A stretch of DNA of 64,000 nt. Origin: Littorina saxatilis. Its lineage: Eukaryota > Mollusca > Gastropoda > Littorinimorpha > Littorinidae. The position numbers were made by a program, and so were the translations under genes. Below, in pieces: positions 46,225 to 58,609 of the stretch (position 1 is its first letter; each line of letters begins with the position of its first letter). The notes below the pieces were generated by a model, which made no database searches, was not told where the DNA came from, and was given only the letters and a program-made list of their open reading frames with translations. Location of the stretch: assembly GCF_037325665.1 (NCBI RefSeq), contig NC_090251.1:32857591-32921590 (forward strand), given 5' to 3'.

Positions 46225-47966
46225 TACATACATGTATGGGTATGTACAGGGGATGGCTGGGGCCTCATCAAGAGAGAGAGAGAGAGAGAGCGCACGTACG
46301 CGCGCACAAGAGAGAGAGAGAGAGATGGAAGATCTGGGATGTTAACCATTTCAGTGGACGGCTGTGTGTGTGGTTGTGTGTGTGCATGGGTGTGTGCATG
46401 TGTACACAGGATCACATTTCTACACTACACCTTATTTTCTCAATAGAAGAATTAGGCTGGCCAACAGCTGAGGAAATACAATCTCTGTAAACTGGAATTG
46501 TTTAAAAGGTACTTTTGTGTCGCCTCTGTGGGAAACACACACACACCCCCCCCCCCCCACCCCCCATCTCAGCCAGAAACAAAATTTAGCAGTTCTAAAC
46601 ATAGTTTGCTGGCCTGCCCTGACTGCTAGAACACACAGACAATGTGATTAGAACACAAAAGAAAGATTGGTCAAAAGAAAGACACTTTTTCCGATTCACC
46701 AAATATGTCTTTGTTGGTAAGACAGTTACTTTCCTGGGAAAGCCATGGATTCAAGGGGAGTTCTCCAGTATGAGTACTTCAATTTCCAGGTAAAATTCTG
46801 ATTTCTTGCAAAGGGCAACCAATTAAGAATTGAGTAATCGCTGCTAAGTGCATACAAAGAGTCAGGAAGAAAACAGGGAAAACAAACAGTTAAAAAAAAA
46901 AAAGGAGAAATGTATTTTCCCAAAAGAGGGTCACAAACTGCACATATCAACCAAAAGCAAACCAACTGGTGCTCACGATCCATAAGCATTCAAAAAAATT
47001 ATATTTTCTGAATCACTGACCCAACCTCTTCCCTGCTGGGACCTTAATTAACATGTGACTACCCAGATCCATCTACCAGACTTGGATCATGTCTAGAAGC
47101 AATATATAAATCCCTGAAAGTGTAAGATGTTTCAAAGCTCCAACTTAAAAACTGTTTGAGTAAAATGAGAAATGTTCCATTTGTTTGCTCAAACATTACC
47201 CCATTATAACCTTGAAATTTGATCAGGGTTAACCAAGCATGCATTATGCCATGAGACCATAGACATCTAGAAGAGTGAAGTTTCAAAGCTCTAGCTTCCA
47301 AAACAATTTAGAAATTGATTTTATTTTTTATTTGTTACCCCAACATGACCCCTTGCACACACACACATACTCCCTCCCCCCCCCCCAGCCTCTGCACTCT
47401 TCCTGAAATACAATTAAAAAACCTCTAACCCACAGAAACTTCTAAGAGTGTCAGTGCTGTGATTGCCATCTTTTGCATGTAAAATTACATGTGACAATTG
47501 CAGTCCATTATCATGCATAACATATAATAAAATAGTCTAATCTTTAGATAGTATATCGCAGGTGTGTTGTGGTTTTTGATAGATAAAACGTATTTATTTA
47601 TACATACCAGTAAAGAATATACTACTACTACTACTTTTAATATATTTTTGTTGTTGTTGAAAATAATGATTAAAAAAAAAGTTGAGTGAACAGCAAATCA
47701 CAGCATATAGTTGATACATGCAATCAAAAAAATAATAACAAAACCACCCTGGCAGCGCAGTTGCTTACCCATAATATTGAGAACCAAAAATGTAATGTTC
47801 GTTTTTAAGTGTACACGTCCGCACCGTCCGCACCTGTGACAGCCAACCATTGTTAGTCAAAGAGGTGAATGATTAGTATGCACCACTGTGACCATCCGCA
47901 AAAGCGTGGCAAATCTCCAGAAACCCAGGCAACAGTGTGTCTGCAAAGATTGTTGCGGATCTGAAT

Positions 47967-48125
47967 CAGGGATGTTGCTACAAATTCATACCTATAGGAC
48001 AAATGTCCTGAGTTCTTCAGCATCAATAGGACATTTGACCGCTTTCAGAAAGTGTAATAGGACATTATGAATTTGCGCCAAACAGCTGTATAACACATTC
48101 CATGGAATTGTTCCAAAGTCATGCG

Positions 48126-48177
<52 letters not shown>

Positions 48178-48804
48178 ATATAGTAAATACATCAACACAG
48201 TGTGCGTATAATGTTGTATTTGTTTAGTTTCAAAGAAACCAAAAAAAAACCAAAAAAACATGAACAACTTCAGAGCTCTTACTTTGATTACAAACTGCAT
48301 GATTTGGATAAAAGTTGGAAAACAAAATTATCGGTTTGATCTAATGCTGATCTTTTGCAGGCTTTAGTTTTTATCAGCGGCATAATTCAGTGCTTCGTCT
48401 CGTATCGAAAACAAAAGCAGACGACAAATTTAGTCAGTTGGAGTTGTCTCCCGTACTCTTGTAGCATGCACTGATCTAAAAATAATCCACTATTTTTAGA
48501 TCAGTGCGCTGCACCGAGACGGTTATACCCAAACGGCGTATACCGCAAACGGTTCGGGAATTCCCGACAAAAGAAAAGATCCGCACGCGGCACTGGCAAC
48601 TTCAGTGTCAGCTGAACACGAGAGCGTTCGGTCTTTTAGAAGATTTGTATCTTGAAATGAAAATTAACGAATATCGCGCTGTCCAAAGGAATGGAGTACA
48701 TATCGGACAATGACCACGCTCAGGCTAAAACGATAGGACATCTGACCGACATGCGGCAATCGCCGCAATGTGAATCGTTATATGTCCGATGTCCGACACC
48801 TAAT
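47967..48804. mobile_element. Block B copy of the CAGGGATGT element, right end lost
   Basis: It is orthologous to 21566-22461, with the same left end and CTGAAT flank. The terminal GACATCCCTG is missing, and the 14-bp hairpin is kept at about 48472-48505. A pure AC microsatellite (48127-48175) replaces a mixed AC/GC stretch in block A. Confidence 0.7.
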
Positions 48805-48936
48805 GCTGAATGTCAGAATGCTTACTTACAACACAATAACTGAGAAAAACGAGAGAAAACAAAACAACAACAACACCATCATCACCACCACAACAACACA
48901 CACACATACACACAAAAACGTGTCGCCGAAAAATGT

Positions 48937-49169
48937 ATTTGTCTTCATGTGCCTATGGTATCCCGTATCTCTTCTCGCCTCCTTTGTCCAAACACGGAAG
49001 AACTCCGCTGCCAAGCCCAGCTACGAATAATAATATTCTATACTTAGTAACGATGATGACCAATAAAACATTTTGCAGACCATGCACACTCAGACGGCAG
49101 AGCTAGAAGACTACTTCAGCAGTAACTGTTGTGCTACATATCATCAAATTTGACTTGCGGGAGTTCTGT
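48937..49169 (+). promoter_or_regulatory. Promoter and non-coding first exon of oxygenase gene 3
   Basis: Nearly identical to the gene 2 block at 22600-22820. It ends GGGAGTTCTG before donor GTAAGTATTT. GACCAATAAAAC is kept. Confidence 0.6.
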
Positions 49170-49486
49170 GTAAGTATTTTGGAATGATTGGACTTGGAGA
49201 GAGAGAGAGAGACAGTAACACGAACTCCAATTTCCAGACTATTTTCGGTTTTAGTTTCACAGGCTGTATATATATATGTTAGTGAATAATTTGTATAATT
49301 GTATTCAAGTGCATTTCGTGTGTGATTCATGCCATAATCTTAATACCTACAACTACTGATATAGTGACATCTGTCAGTGAATGTTTTGCATTGCAATTTA
49401 TAAATTGGGTTTTGTTTTTTTGTTTTAGATGATCCCAACACCTAACATCTGTTTCTGAATGTTGTGTCTTGTCTCTGTGTGTGTGT

Positions 49487-49527
<41 letters not shown>

Positions 49528-49796
49528 ATATATAGCTACCCAGCTAGGTTATCATAACACATGTTTGTGAATGTTTTATATTCGGTAGGCTCATTTATTA
49601 AATGTTCCAAACATTAACCCATCTTATGTTTTATACCTCACTTTTATGTCTGTACAGATGCTAAATGTAACATTGCCAGGTCATAACATTGTTCGCGCAC
49701 ACGTATTGTTGTTCTTTATCCTTCCATTCGATTCCAGTGGTATCTATAGCGATCTCCACAACAGTTGCCCATTAAATGAACACACAAACAAACACA

Positions 49797-49841
<45 letters not shown>

Positions 49842-49953
49842 TCACACACACACAAACCTACATACACAGTTTTAGTCAAGGCTGTGTTTCAAAACATTAT
49901 GAATACCAGTTATTTGATTGTCATTGCTCCAGGAAAGATCGAAGCTGCGAAGA

Positions 49954-52900
49954 ATGGCTACTCTGGAGATAGAGCGTGAAGATGTGAAGTTACCGCAAGA
50001 TCAAGCCAAGCGTCTCGCATTTGTTCTCTACAACGTGCTGACACCAGAGGTAGGAATATCTTGTTTGTTTGTTTGTTTGTTTGCTTAACGCCAAGCCGAC
50101 CACGAAGGGCCATATCAGGGCGGTGCTGCTTTGCCATATAACGTGCGCCACACACAAGACAGAAGTCGCAGCACAGGGTTCATGTCTCACCCAGTCACAT
50201 TATTCTGACACCGGACCAACCAGTCCTAGCACTAACCCCATAATGCCAGACGCCAGGCGGAGCAGCCACTAGATTGCCAATTTTAAAGTCTTAGGTATGA
50301 CCCGATCGGGGTTCGAACCCACGACCTCCCGATCACGGGGCGGACGCCTTACCACTAGGCCAACCGTGCCGGTATAGGAATATCTGGATACATCCCTTGT
50401 GTCTGGATACACAGTGGAACCCCCCTTTTAAGACCTCCGCAAATCTGAGATAATCAGGTTTTAAAAAGGAGGGAGTCTTAAAATGGGGGTCAATTTATAG
50501 AGGCTACGAACAGAAAGTCTAATAAAAGAGCTATAGAGTCTCAAAAAGGAGGGAGTCTTAAAATGGGGGTCAATTTATAAAGGCTACGAACAGAAAGTCT
50601 GATAAAAGAGCTATAGAGTCTCAAAAAGGAGGGAGTCTTAAAATGGGGGTCAATTTATAAAGGCTACGAACAGAAAGTCTAATAAAAGAGCTATAGAATC
50701 TCAAAAAGGAGGGAGTCTTAAATTGGGGGGTCTTAAAAGGGGGGGTTCCACTGCAGGTATTCCCCTTTCTGTCTGAATATACAATTTTCTTCAAGGATAT
50801 ATAATGTACCCCTTTTCTGTAATGATGCATCCTTTTCTGTCTGGATATATACATAATCATTTTCCATCTGAACATGCCCTTTTCCATATAATTATATATA
50901 TGGATAGAATCTGTGGACGACCAACAACACGTATATTACAGGATATACCCCTTTCTTTCCAAAGAATATAGGCTTCGGGGCGGGGATATAGCTCAGTTGG
51001 TAGCGCGCTGGATTTGTATTCAGTTGGCCGCTGTCAGCGTGAGTTCGATCCCAGGTTCGGCGGAAATTTATTTCAGAGTCAACTTTGTGTGCAGACTCTC
51101 TTCGGTGTCCGAACCCTCCCCCCGTGTACACTACATTGGGTGTGCACGTTAAAGATCCCACGATTGACAAAAGGGTCTTTCCTGGCAAAATTGCTTATGC
51201 ACAGTTAATAATTGTCTACCTATACCCGTGTGACTTGGAATAATAGGCCGCGAAAGGTAAATATGCGCCGAAATGGCTGCAATCTACTGGCCGTATAAAA
51301 TTTCATCTCACACGGCATCACTGCAGAGCGCCTAGAACTGTACCCACGGAATATGCGCGATATAAGCCTCATTGATTGATTGATTGATGATGGCATTATT
51401 CTATTTTACTGCGGAATAACAAAAATGCCACGGAAAAACAGGGGATACAAGTTTCTGAAGGGTAGGGCCTCATTTTGCTCATGTTATTTATTTTGTCCTT
51501 GTTTCAGGAATGTCAGAAGTATATCAAAGACACGGAAAAGAAGGGGTATGAAAAAGCCCTAGTTAACACAGGTTTTGGGAGGTGAGTATATTGCCCTTCA
51601 TTTGTTGTCTTCCTGTGTGTCGTTTCTGTATGTACTTGTCTAAGTCAGGATCAAGTTTTTACTTTCTTATTATGACTCAGCTTTTATTAAAGCTGTTTTT
51701 AAATCGGCGCAGCACAGAGGTTGTGGCATCGTGTGTAGCAGACGATTGCTTTCGTCAGCCTGGCTCGCTCCACCGGATGTTGCGTCAGATGTGGTCGCGC
51801 GTGCACCCACACCGACTCTCACAACATCCGACAGACGCTATCTGTCAGCTCCCTGTGTTGTGTTGGATTTAATTAGCTGAGATGACACCATTCTGATGTC
51901 ATACTTTGGCCTACTCTACTCGCTCTCTGTCTCTTTCTGCTTGTCTCTCTCTCTTTGTCACTCTCTGTCTTTTTCTCTGTCTGTCTGACTCTGTGTCTGT
52001 CCGTCTCTGTCTGTCTCTCTCTATCTCTCTCTGTCTGTCTCTCTGTCTCTGTCAGTTGCTCTCTCTCTGTGTCTCTCTCTCTGTCTCTCCCTGTTTGTCT
52101 CTTTCTGTCTCTCTATCACTCTTTCTGTCTCTCTTTGTCTGTCTCTCTCTGTCTCTCTGTCTCTCTCTTGTTCTGTATGTGGTCGATCAAAATTTGGAAT
52201 ATATATGTCAGTGTGGTGCCAACGTGAATTAATAAAAGAACTTTTAAATAAACTGCTTACATACTGGTTAAAATATTTACGTACAATATTCACATGATGG
52301 TGTACATAATTTCATGTGGTTGCAGGCAACAGCTGATGACGGATGTGCGGAACAGCGATCGCTGCATCATTGACAGCATAGAGGAGGCAGACAAACTGTG
52401 GCAGCGAGTTAAACCATTCGTCCCCGCTGAGTGGAATGGGCACCAAGTTGTGGGACTGAACGAAAGGTACATTTGCTAGAAATTTGGAAGAGAGTTTCCT
52501 CCTTGGTTCTATATGCCATGTTAAGATAAGATAAAATAAGAATACTTTAATGTCCATTTTCATTGTACACAAACATGGACATTTATCTTTTGGCACCATA
52601 TCACATTACTCATAACACTTATTTTCTTCTTCTTCTGCATTCGTGGGCTGAAACTCCCACGTACACTCATGTTTTTGCACGAGTGGATTTTTATGTGTAT
52701 GATCGTTTCTACCCCGCCATTTAGGCAGCCATATGCCGCTTTTGGAGGAAGCATGCTGGGTATTTTCGTGTTTCTATAAACAACCGAACTCTGACATGGA
52801 TTACAGGATCATTTCTGTGCGCACTTAGTCTTGTGCTTGTACACACGAAGGGGGATAAGGCACTAGCAGGTCTGCACATACAAGTTGACCCAGGAGATTG

Positions 52901-54814
52901 GAAAAATCACCATCCTAAACTCACCAGGCGTGGCTGGGATTCGAACCCACGACCTTCCGCTTTGGAGGCCGGCGTATAATTACCACTAAGCCATTGGGCC
53001 CGTCACTCTTAACACAAAGACAACAAACAAAAGCATAATCGTACATAAGTACACTTCGATGTTTTCATTTCCCCTCTGACCTTTGGAGAGCCACCTTCGT
53101 TCATGGGCTTAGACTCCCACGTTCACTCATGTTTTCAGCACGAGTGGATTTTTACGTGTATGACCGTTTTTACCCCGCCATTCAGGCAGCCATACGCCGA
53201 TTTCGGGGGAGGCATGCTGGGTATTTTCGTGTTTCTATAACCCACCGAACTCTGACATGGATTACAGGATCTTTTCCGTGCGCACTTGGTCTTGTGCTTG
53301 CGTGTACACACGAAGGGGGTTAAGTCACAAGCAGGTCTGCACATAAGTTGACCTGGGAGATCGGAAAAATCTCCACTCTTAACCCACCAGGCGGTAGCGT
53401 CCAGGATTCGAACCCACGACCTTCCGCTTTGGAGGCCGGCGTATAATTACCACTAAGCCATTGGGCCCGTCACTCTTAACACAAAGACAACAAACAAAAG
53501 CATAATCGTACATAAGTACACTTCGATGTTTTCATTTCCCCTCTGACCTTTGGAGAGCCACCTTCCAACAGAGGACATGTTCTGTAGCTCCTGTGTCTAT
53601 TAACTTCACCCCAACATACCTGTCATGAAAGGCCACCTGCAAGGTAGGAACACTTTTGGCTGGTCCCAAAGGTGACCTTTCATCGAAGGTACCAATGTAC
53701 AACAAAAATAGGTGAAGAAAATAGTCGTCAGCAAACAAAATACCTGAACCTTTAAGGAACAGATGGTGAAGCCAGAAACTTCAGGGTTCAGAGAAAAGCA
53801 CTAAAGGTCACTTGACCCCCTCAAACAAATATATTCTGATGGGACACAGTTCAAAGCACCAAGCAGGCAAGGGTGTTGTGGGCAGCATAACTAATGTGAA
53901 GGATGGCACAGTGGTTAGTAATTTCAATGCGCCCTTTGGCTCGCTGAAGGGAATCCTTACAGGTCATTTTCAGATTGTATGTGCTAACAACTCAATGATT
54001 CGTTAGTAAACCAAATCTGAAACTTTACTTCTCTTGCCTTCACTTTTTTTCTTCTTGTTTATTACTTATTCTCTTTTTGGCTTTCTGGCATCTTTGCAGA
54101 TGCAAATCCACTAACCAAAACCTATAAATATAGGTCCCTGCCAAAACTAAGTGTTCATTTTTTCAGCATTACTACTTGCCAACTCTATTCTGTTCATCCA
54201 TTTCAAAGATTGATCAAAGATTTAGGTCCAATGAACATTTCATTTTGTCAGTGATCAAATGTTTTTAAAAAAAAAAACCACCCAGTATTGGCTTTTGATT
54301 TGTGATTATTGATTTATGTGTTTATTCTGTTGTTATTGCCAAGGCTGAGATTTTTGCGCTACGACTCTGGCCAGTACTTCAAACCTCACTATGATGGAGA
54401 GTACAGACGTGAAAACGGAGAGAGAAGTTACATCACTCTTCAGCTGTATCTTAATGAGGTGAGTTAATTTGGCTGTGTATGTTATGTGTCATTCCATAAC
54501 CACTTTCTTTGTTTTTGGAACAAAACACATAAAATTAACTATGGTCTATTCCTTATCATTTGTATGTTGTAGTTGGATGGTGTTGGACATTGAAAATATG
54601 CTCGCAATAAAGAAATTTGGTTGAATGAAACTTATGCTTCAAACCTTGACTTTCAACTCTATTCAGCAAACTATTAGATAAAATAACGTCATATTGAGTC
54701 TGCAACATGCAAATGGTGTCATATTGAAATGGGAGAGATTATAGCGTCACCTTGCAATTTTTGTTGCAAGCATGGTAAAAATTATCTTCTGGTCTCTGTC
54801 AGTCTATTTGTTTC

Positions 54815-54856
<42 letters not shown>

Positions 54857-55532
54857 AGTGTGTGTGTCTCTCTCCTTCTCTCGCTTTGTCTGCCTGCCTC
54901 TCTCTTTCAGTGCATTCGGTTGAGTGAATGGTTAATTACGCCTCAGCGTTCTTGTTTATGTTTTTTTAATTTGTATTTACTTTTTGTATGTGTTCAAAGT
55001 CTGTCAATCAAGTATGCTTTTTTTGGAAAGTGTTTTTTCAAGCAGGAATAATAAACAAGTGAGACGTTGAAAACTAAATTAAATTACATATTATTACCCA
55101 ACTCACATATAGCAATTAACTCTAGTTCAGTGCTGGTAACGCTGTACGCGTTCCCCTTGGTAACAAGGGAGACCACCCTAAAAAAGAGTGATCCATCCCA
55201 TAATGTGTGTTGCAGGGTTTCAAAGGAGGAAGCACAACATTTTTGTCACGGTGTCAAACAGAGAGGGTTGAAGTCGTTCCCAGAATAGGTAAGAAAAGAG
55301 TACACTATGAGTGCCTGTTGCAGAATGGGAGTTTCACATGTGTGTTTATGTGAATATGTATTTATGGTGAAGATTAGAATGCGTGTATTTATGCGTGTAA
55401 ACTAGTCACATATTGTGCATCTGTTGTAGTGATAAAACGATCATATCTTGTTTCTAAGCACACTCTTTGTGTGTGTTTGTGTATATATTTACAGCAGTAG
55501 ACACGCACTGATATATATGTGCATGGGTGCAC

Positions 55533-55563
<31 letters not shown>

Positions 55564-55829
55564 CATATATGCACATGGGTGCATGTGTACACACAGACAC
55601 ACAAACACACACACAATGTACATCTATGTGCATTGAATGTCATTCAATTCCTGCCGTGCTTTGAGAAATAAAGAGCAATTAATTGATCAGCGTGACTATT
55701 CTGTCAGGTTCTGTGTTGATCTTTCAACATGACATCTACCACGAAGGATCGGAACTGAAAAAGGGACGCAAATATGCCATGCGCACGGACGTCATGTACC
55801 AGCGAAAGCAGCCGTTAGGCATTAAGTAA
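49954..55829 (+). CDS. 2OG-Fe(II) oxygenase, prolyl-4-hydroxylase-like, gene 3
   Basis: Exons: 49954-50049, 51508-51581, 52326-52466, 54344-54458, 55216-55288, 55708-55829. They sum to 621 nt, giving 206 residues, with a full open frame. It differs from gene 2 at about six coding bases, three of them changing residues (A99V, E156Q, K165R). All metal and 2-oxoglutarate ligands (H119, D121, H178, K188) are kept, so it should be active if expressed. A SINE sits immediately after the first coding exon, with the donor GTAGGAAT intact. It could be a true third gene or the other allele of gene 2; see the gap at 45934-46133. Confidence 0.9.
50062..50374 (-). mobile_element. (CAAA)n-tailed SINE with perfect 11-bp duplication, only in block B
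   Basis: It is bounded by TAGGAATATCT (50051-50061 and 50375-50385). The first duplication includes the T of the exon 1 splice donor. Block A has one copy and no insert (23722-23732). Head and tail are as in 32436-32741, reversed. Confidence 0.92.
50412..50753. mobile_element. CAGTGGAACC MITE, shorter allele of the 80-bp repeat array
   Basis: Same insertion as 23759-24256, but with four GGAGGGAGTCTTAAA marks instead of six. Some interior bases also differ (AATTGGGGGG near the right end). Confidence 0.85.
50977..51388 (+). mobile_element. tRNA-headed SINE with (ATTG)n tail, only in block B
   Basis: A near-identical sister of 12223-12630, in intron 1 of gene 3. Block A lacks it between AGAATATAGG and GATGATGGC (about 24428-24464). 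No clean target duplication was seen, and a short stretch of the pre-insertion site is missing. Confidence 0.88.
52623..53470 (-). mobile_element. Two tandem CCCACG-family SINEs made by a local duplication in block B
   Basis: The first copy (about 52623-53008) is orthologous to 25680-26065. The second (about 53097-53470) carries a body like the SINE at 31432-31814 but a head and right flank identical to the first. The flank CACTCTTAACACAAAGAC... through GGAGAGCCACCTT occurs twice (about 53003-53097 and 53471-53565). Unequal exchange or gene conversion between dispersed SINE copies explains this. Block A has one copy. Confidence 0.8.
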
Positions 55830-55967
55830 TGACATGCTCGAAGTGCTAACAAATGACAGGCATGAACATTTACACTGTGCTTTGAAAGGACGCTTTCAGG
55901 GATTGATGCTGCTTATTACAACGGCAGATTACGAGACACAAAAGAAGCAGCATTCAGGGAACAACTA

Positions 55968-56587
55968 CCGTACTTTCCGGGTGACAAGGCGCTTCGTTAT
56001 ACAAGACGCACCCCCTTCTTTTTAAAAAAAATTGTAATCCAGTCACCCATTGGACGCAGGGGGCCGATAGGGCGCACCAAAATGACCCAGTTTTTACCAT
56101 GAGAGGTGGTTCCCCTGTCATATCTGAGAGAGGAAACACTTCCTACCGGGGTCAGTGACCAGTCAGTGACCGACTTTAACTGAGTGAAAATATGTGTGCT
56201 CTGTGTGTGCGGCCAGATCAAAGGCATTGTGATAGCTGGGTGGCCTTGTTTATAGACACGACCTTCTTCCCAGGGGTCAATGACCCAGTTTTTGCCATGA
56301 GAGGTGCTTCCCCTATCATATCTGAGAGAGGAAACACTTCCTGCACCGGGGTCAGTGACCGGTCAGTGACCGAGTTTAACAGAGTGGAAATCTGTGTGTG
56401 CGGCCAGATCAAAGGCAGGGCAGTACCTAGTAGCTGAAACATGCATTATCACAAGTTGTTTGACTGGTACTCAAGCGGTCTCTTTGATTTTTTTCGTATT
56501 TCATACACGGATTAGGCGCTTCGTTATACAAGACGCAGGGGTCGAACTCGAGGAAAAAAGTCGCGCCTTATGACCTGGAAAGTACGG
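55968..56587. mobile_element. 620-bp CCGTACTTTCC MITE, block B
   Basis: Orthologue of 30194-30813 in the 3' flank of gene 3, with the same TA flanks and internal partial duplication. Confidence 0.85.
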
Positions 56588-56744
56588 TATATATGTTTGG
56601 TAAATGAACATTATATTAGAGAGAGAAAGTAAGACAGAGAGCTGATTTATTCCACTGCACTAGATGCACAATGCATGCTGTGTATGTGTGAGGGAGAGAG
56701 AGAGTTTTATGGCTAACCTGTTCTTTTACGTTCAAGACTTATCT

Positions 56745-57092
56745 TAATGATAATAATAATTTGGGAGATTTATAGAGCGCTTGATGTTCTCTAAGTGCTT
56801 TACAATGAATTGGTGAGAGGTCAAGGCAGGTGACGTAGCCAGCACGTTGAACATCTCTCATGCTGGGTATTTTCGTGTTTCTATAACCCACCGAACTCTG
56901 ACATGGATTACAGGATCTTTTCCGTGCGCACGAAGGGGGTTAAGTCACTAGCAGGTCTGCACATAAGTTGACCTGGGAGATCGGAAAAATCTCCACTTTT
57001 AACCCACCAGGCTGCAGCGACCGGGATTCGAACACACGACCTTCCGATTAGGAGGCCGACATCTTACCACCATGCCACTGCGCCCATCTTCA
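56745..57092 (-). mobile_element. Chimeric SINE, block B
   Basis: Orthologue of 30975-31318, with only scattered substitutions. Confidence 0.55.
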
Positions 57093-57201
57093 ACACAACC
57101 ATCTGATGAGAGGATATCATCATGGAAGAACCTATTCTGTTCTCCCTTAATTTGTCTATAATATCTTGACTAAATTATACCTTTTGTGAAAGGCCACCTA
57201 T

Positions 57202-57586
57202 CTTCTTCTTCTTCGTTCATGGGCTTAGACTCCCACGTTCACTCATGTTTTCAGCACGAGTGGATTTTTACGTGTATGACCGTTTTTACCCCGCCATTCA
57301 GGCAGCCATACGCCGATTTTGGGGGAGGCATGCTGGGTATTTTCGTGTTTCTATAACCCACCGAACTCTGACATGGATTACAGGATCTTTTCCGTGCGCA
57401 CTTGGTCTTGTGCTTGCGTGTACACACGAAGGGGGTTAAGACACTAGCAGGTCTGTACATAAGTTGACCTGGGAGATCGGAAAAATCTCCACTCTTAACC
57501 CACCAGGCGGCAGCGACCGGGATTCGAACTCACAACCTCCCGATTAGGAGGCCGACATCTTACCGCCACGCCACTGCGCCCGTCGC
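57202..57586 (-). mobile_element. CCCACG-family SINE, block B
   Basis: Orthologue of 31432-31814, with the same AAAGGCCACCTAT duplication (57189-57201 and 57587-57599). Confidence 0.88.
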
Positions 57587-58176
57587 AAAGGCCACCTATA
57601 ATGTAGGGACACTTGGCTGGTCCCATGGGTGTCCTTTCATTGTAGGTACCACTGTATCTGCATTTCTATGATGACCTTCTTGGTTTTAACCTCACTTGCT
57701 TTTCTTTCGCCGTGTCAATGTGTTGTATTTGTAAGTGTCGGCGTGTACGATTGCTTGCCCTCAACAGGTCAATTTACCACCAGCTTTTTGTGCTCAAATT
57801 CATTATTTTCTTCTTTGTCATTCGACAACAAATCTTCTTGTGATTGAACCTTTTCTTAGGGCCAGTGTACTTTAAGTATTCAAGACCAGAACTGGTGTAG
57901 ATTTGTGGTACATAACCACAGTTGTGTTATAGCTTGTTGTTTATTTTGTATCCTTGGGTCCCCCCCAAAAATGACCGATTGCTTCAAAATGCATAATTAA
58001 AGAAACTGAGGGTGCAAGGCTGTGAAACTAAAAGGCAAGGATTATGAGCAAGGTCTGTAAAGTTCAGTTTGTAAGCGCAAGTATAAGATAAATATGATAG
58101 ATCGAGAGAGAGAGAGAGAGAGAAAAAGAGAGACAGAGATAGAAACAGAGAGATAGGCAGGCAGAGAGAGAGACAG

Positions 58177-58245
<69 letters not shown>

Positions 58246-58304
58246 TGTCACGCTCTGGTACTTGCTACCCAGTTGTTTCCACTGTACAGGTCTGTATTTT
58301 GCTA

Positions 58305-58609
58305 CCGGCACGGTGGCCTAGTGGTAAGGCGTCCGCCCTGTGATCGGGAGGTCGTGGGTTCGAACCCCGGCCGGGTCATACCTAAGACTTTAACATTGGC
58401 AATCTAGTGGCTGCTCCGCCTGGCGTCTGGCATTATGGGGTTAGTGCAAGGACTGGTTGGTCCGGTGTCAGAATAATGTGACTGGGTGAGACATGAAGCT
58501 TGTGCTGTGACTTCTGTCTCGTGTGTGGCGCACGTTATATGTCAAAGTAGCACCGCCCTGATATGGCCCTTCGTGGTCGGCTGGGCGTTAAGCAAACAAA
58601 CAAACAAAC
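58305..58609 (+). mobile_element. (CAAA)n-tailed SINE, block B
   Basis: Orthologue of 32436-32741. An AG microsatellite just upstream (58104-58242) is much longer than in block A. Confidence 0.88.

Noticed and set aside
53812-54006. 64-codon frame in intron 3 of gene 3
   Set aside because: It is not preserved as an equivalent frame in block A despite near identity, so it is chance.
12223-58609. tRNA genes (several good A- and B-boxes, for example at 12230, 32440, 50330, 58310)
   Set aside because: Each is followed by a conserved non-tRNA body and a simple-repeat tail, most occur in several copies, and some have target duplications. They are SINE heads.
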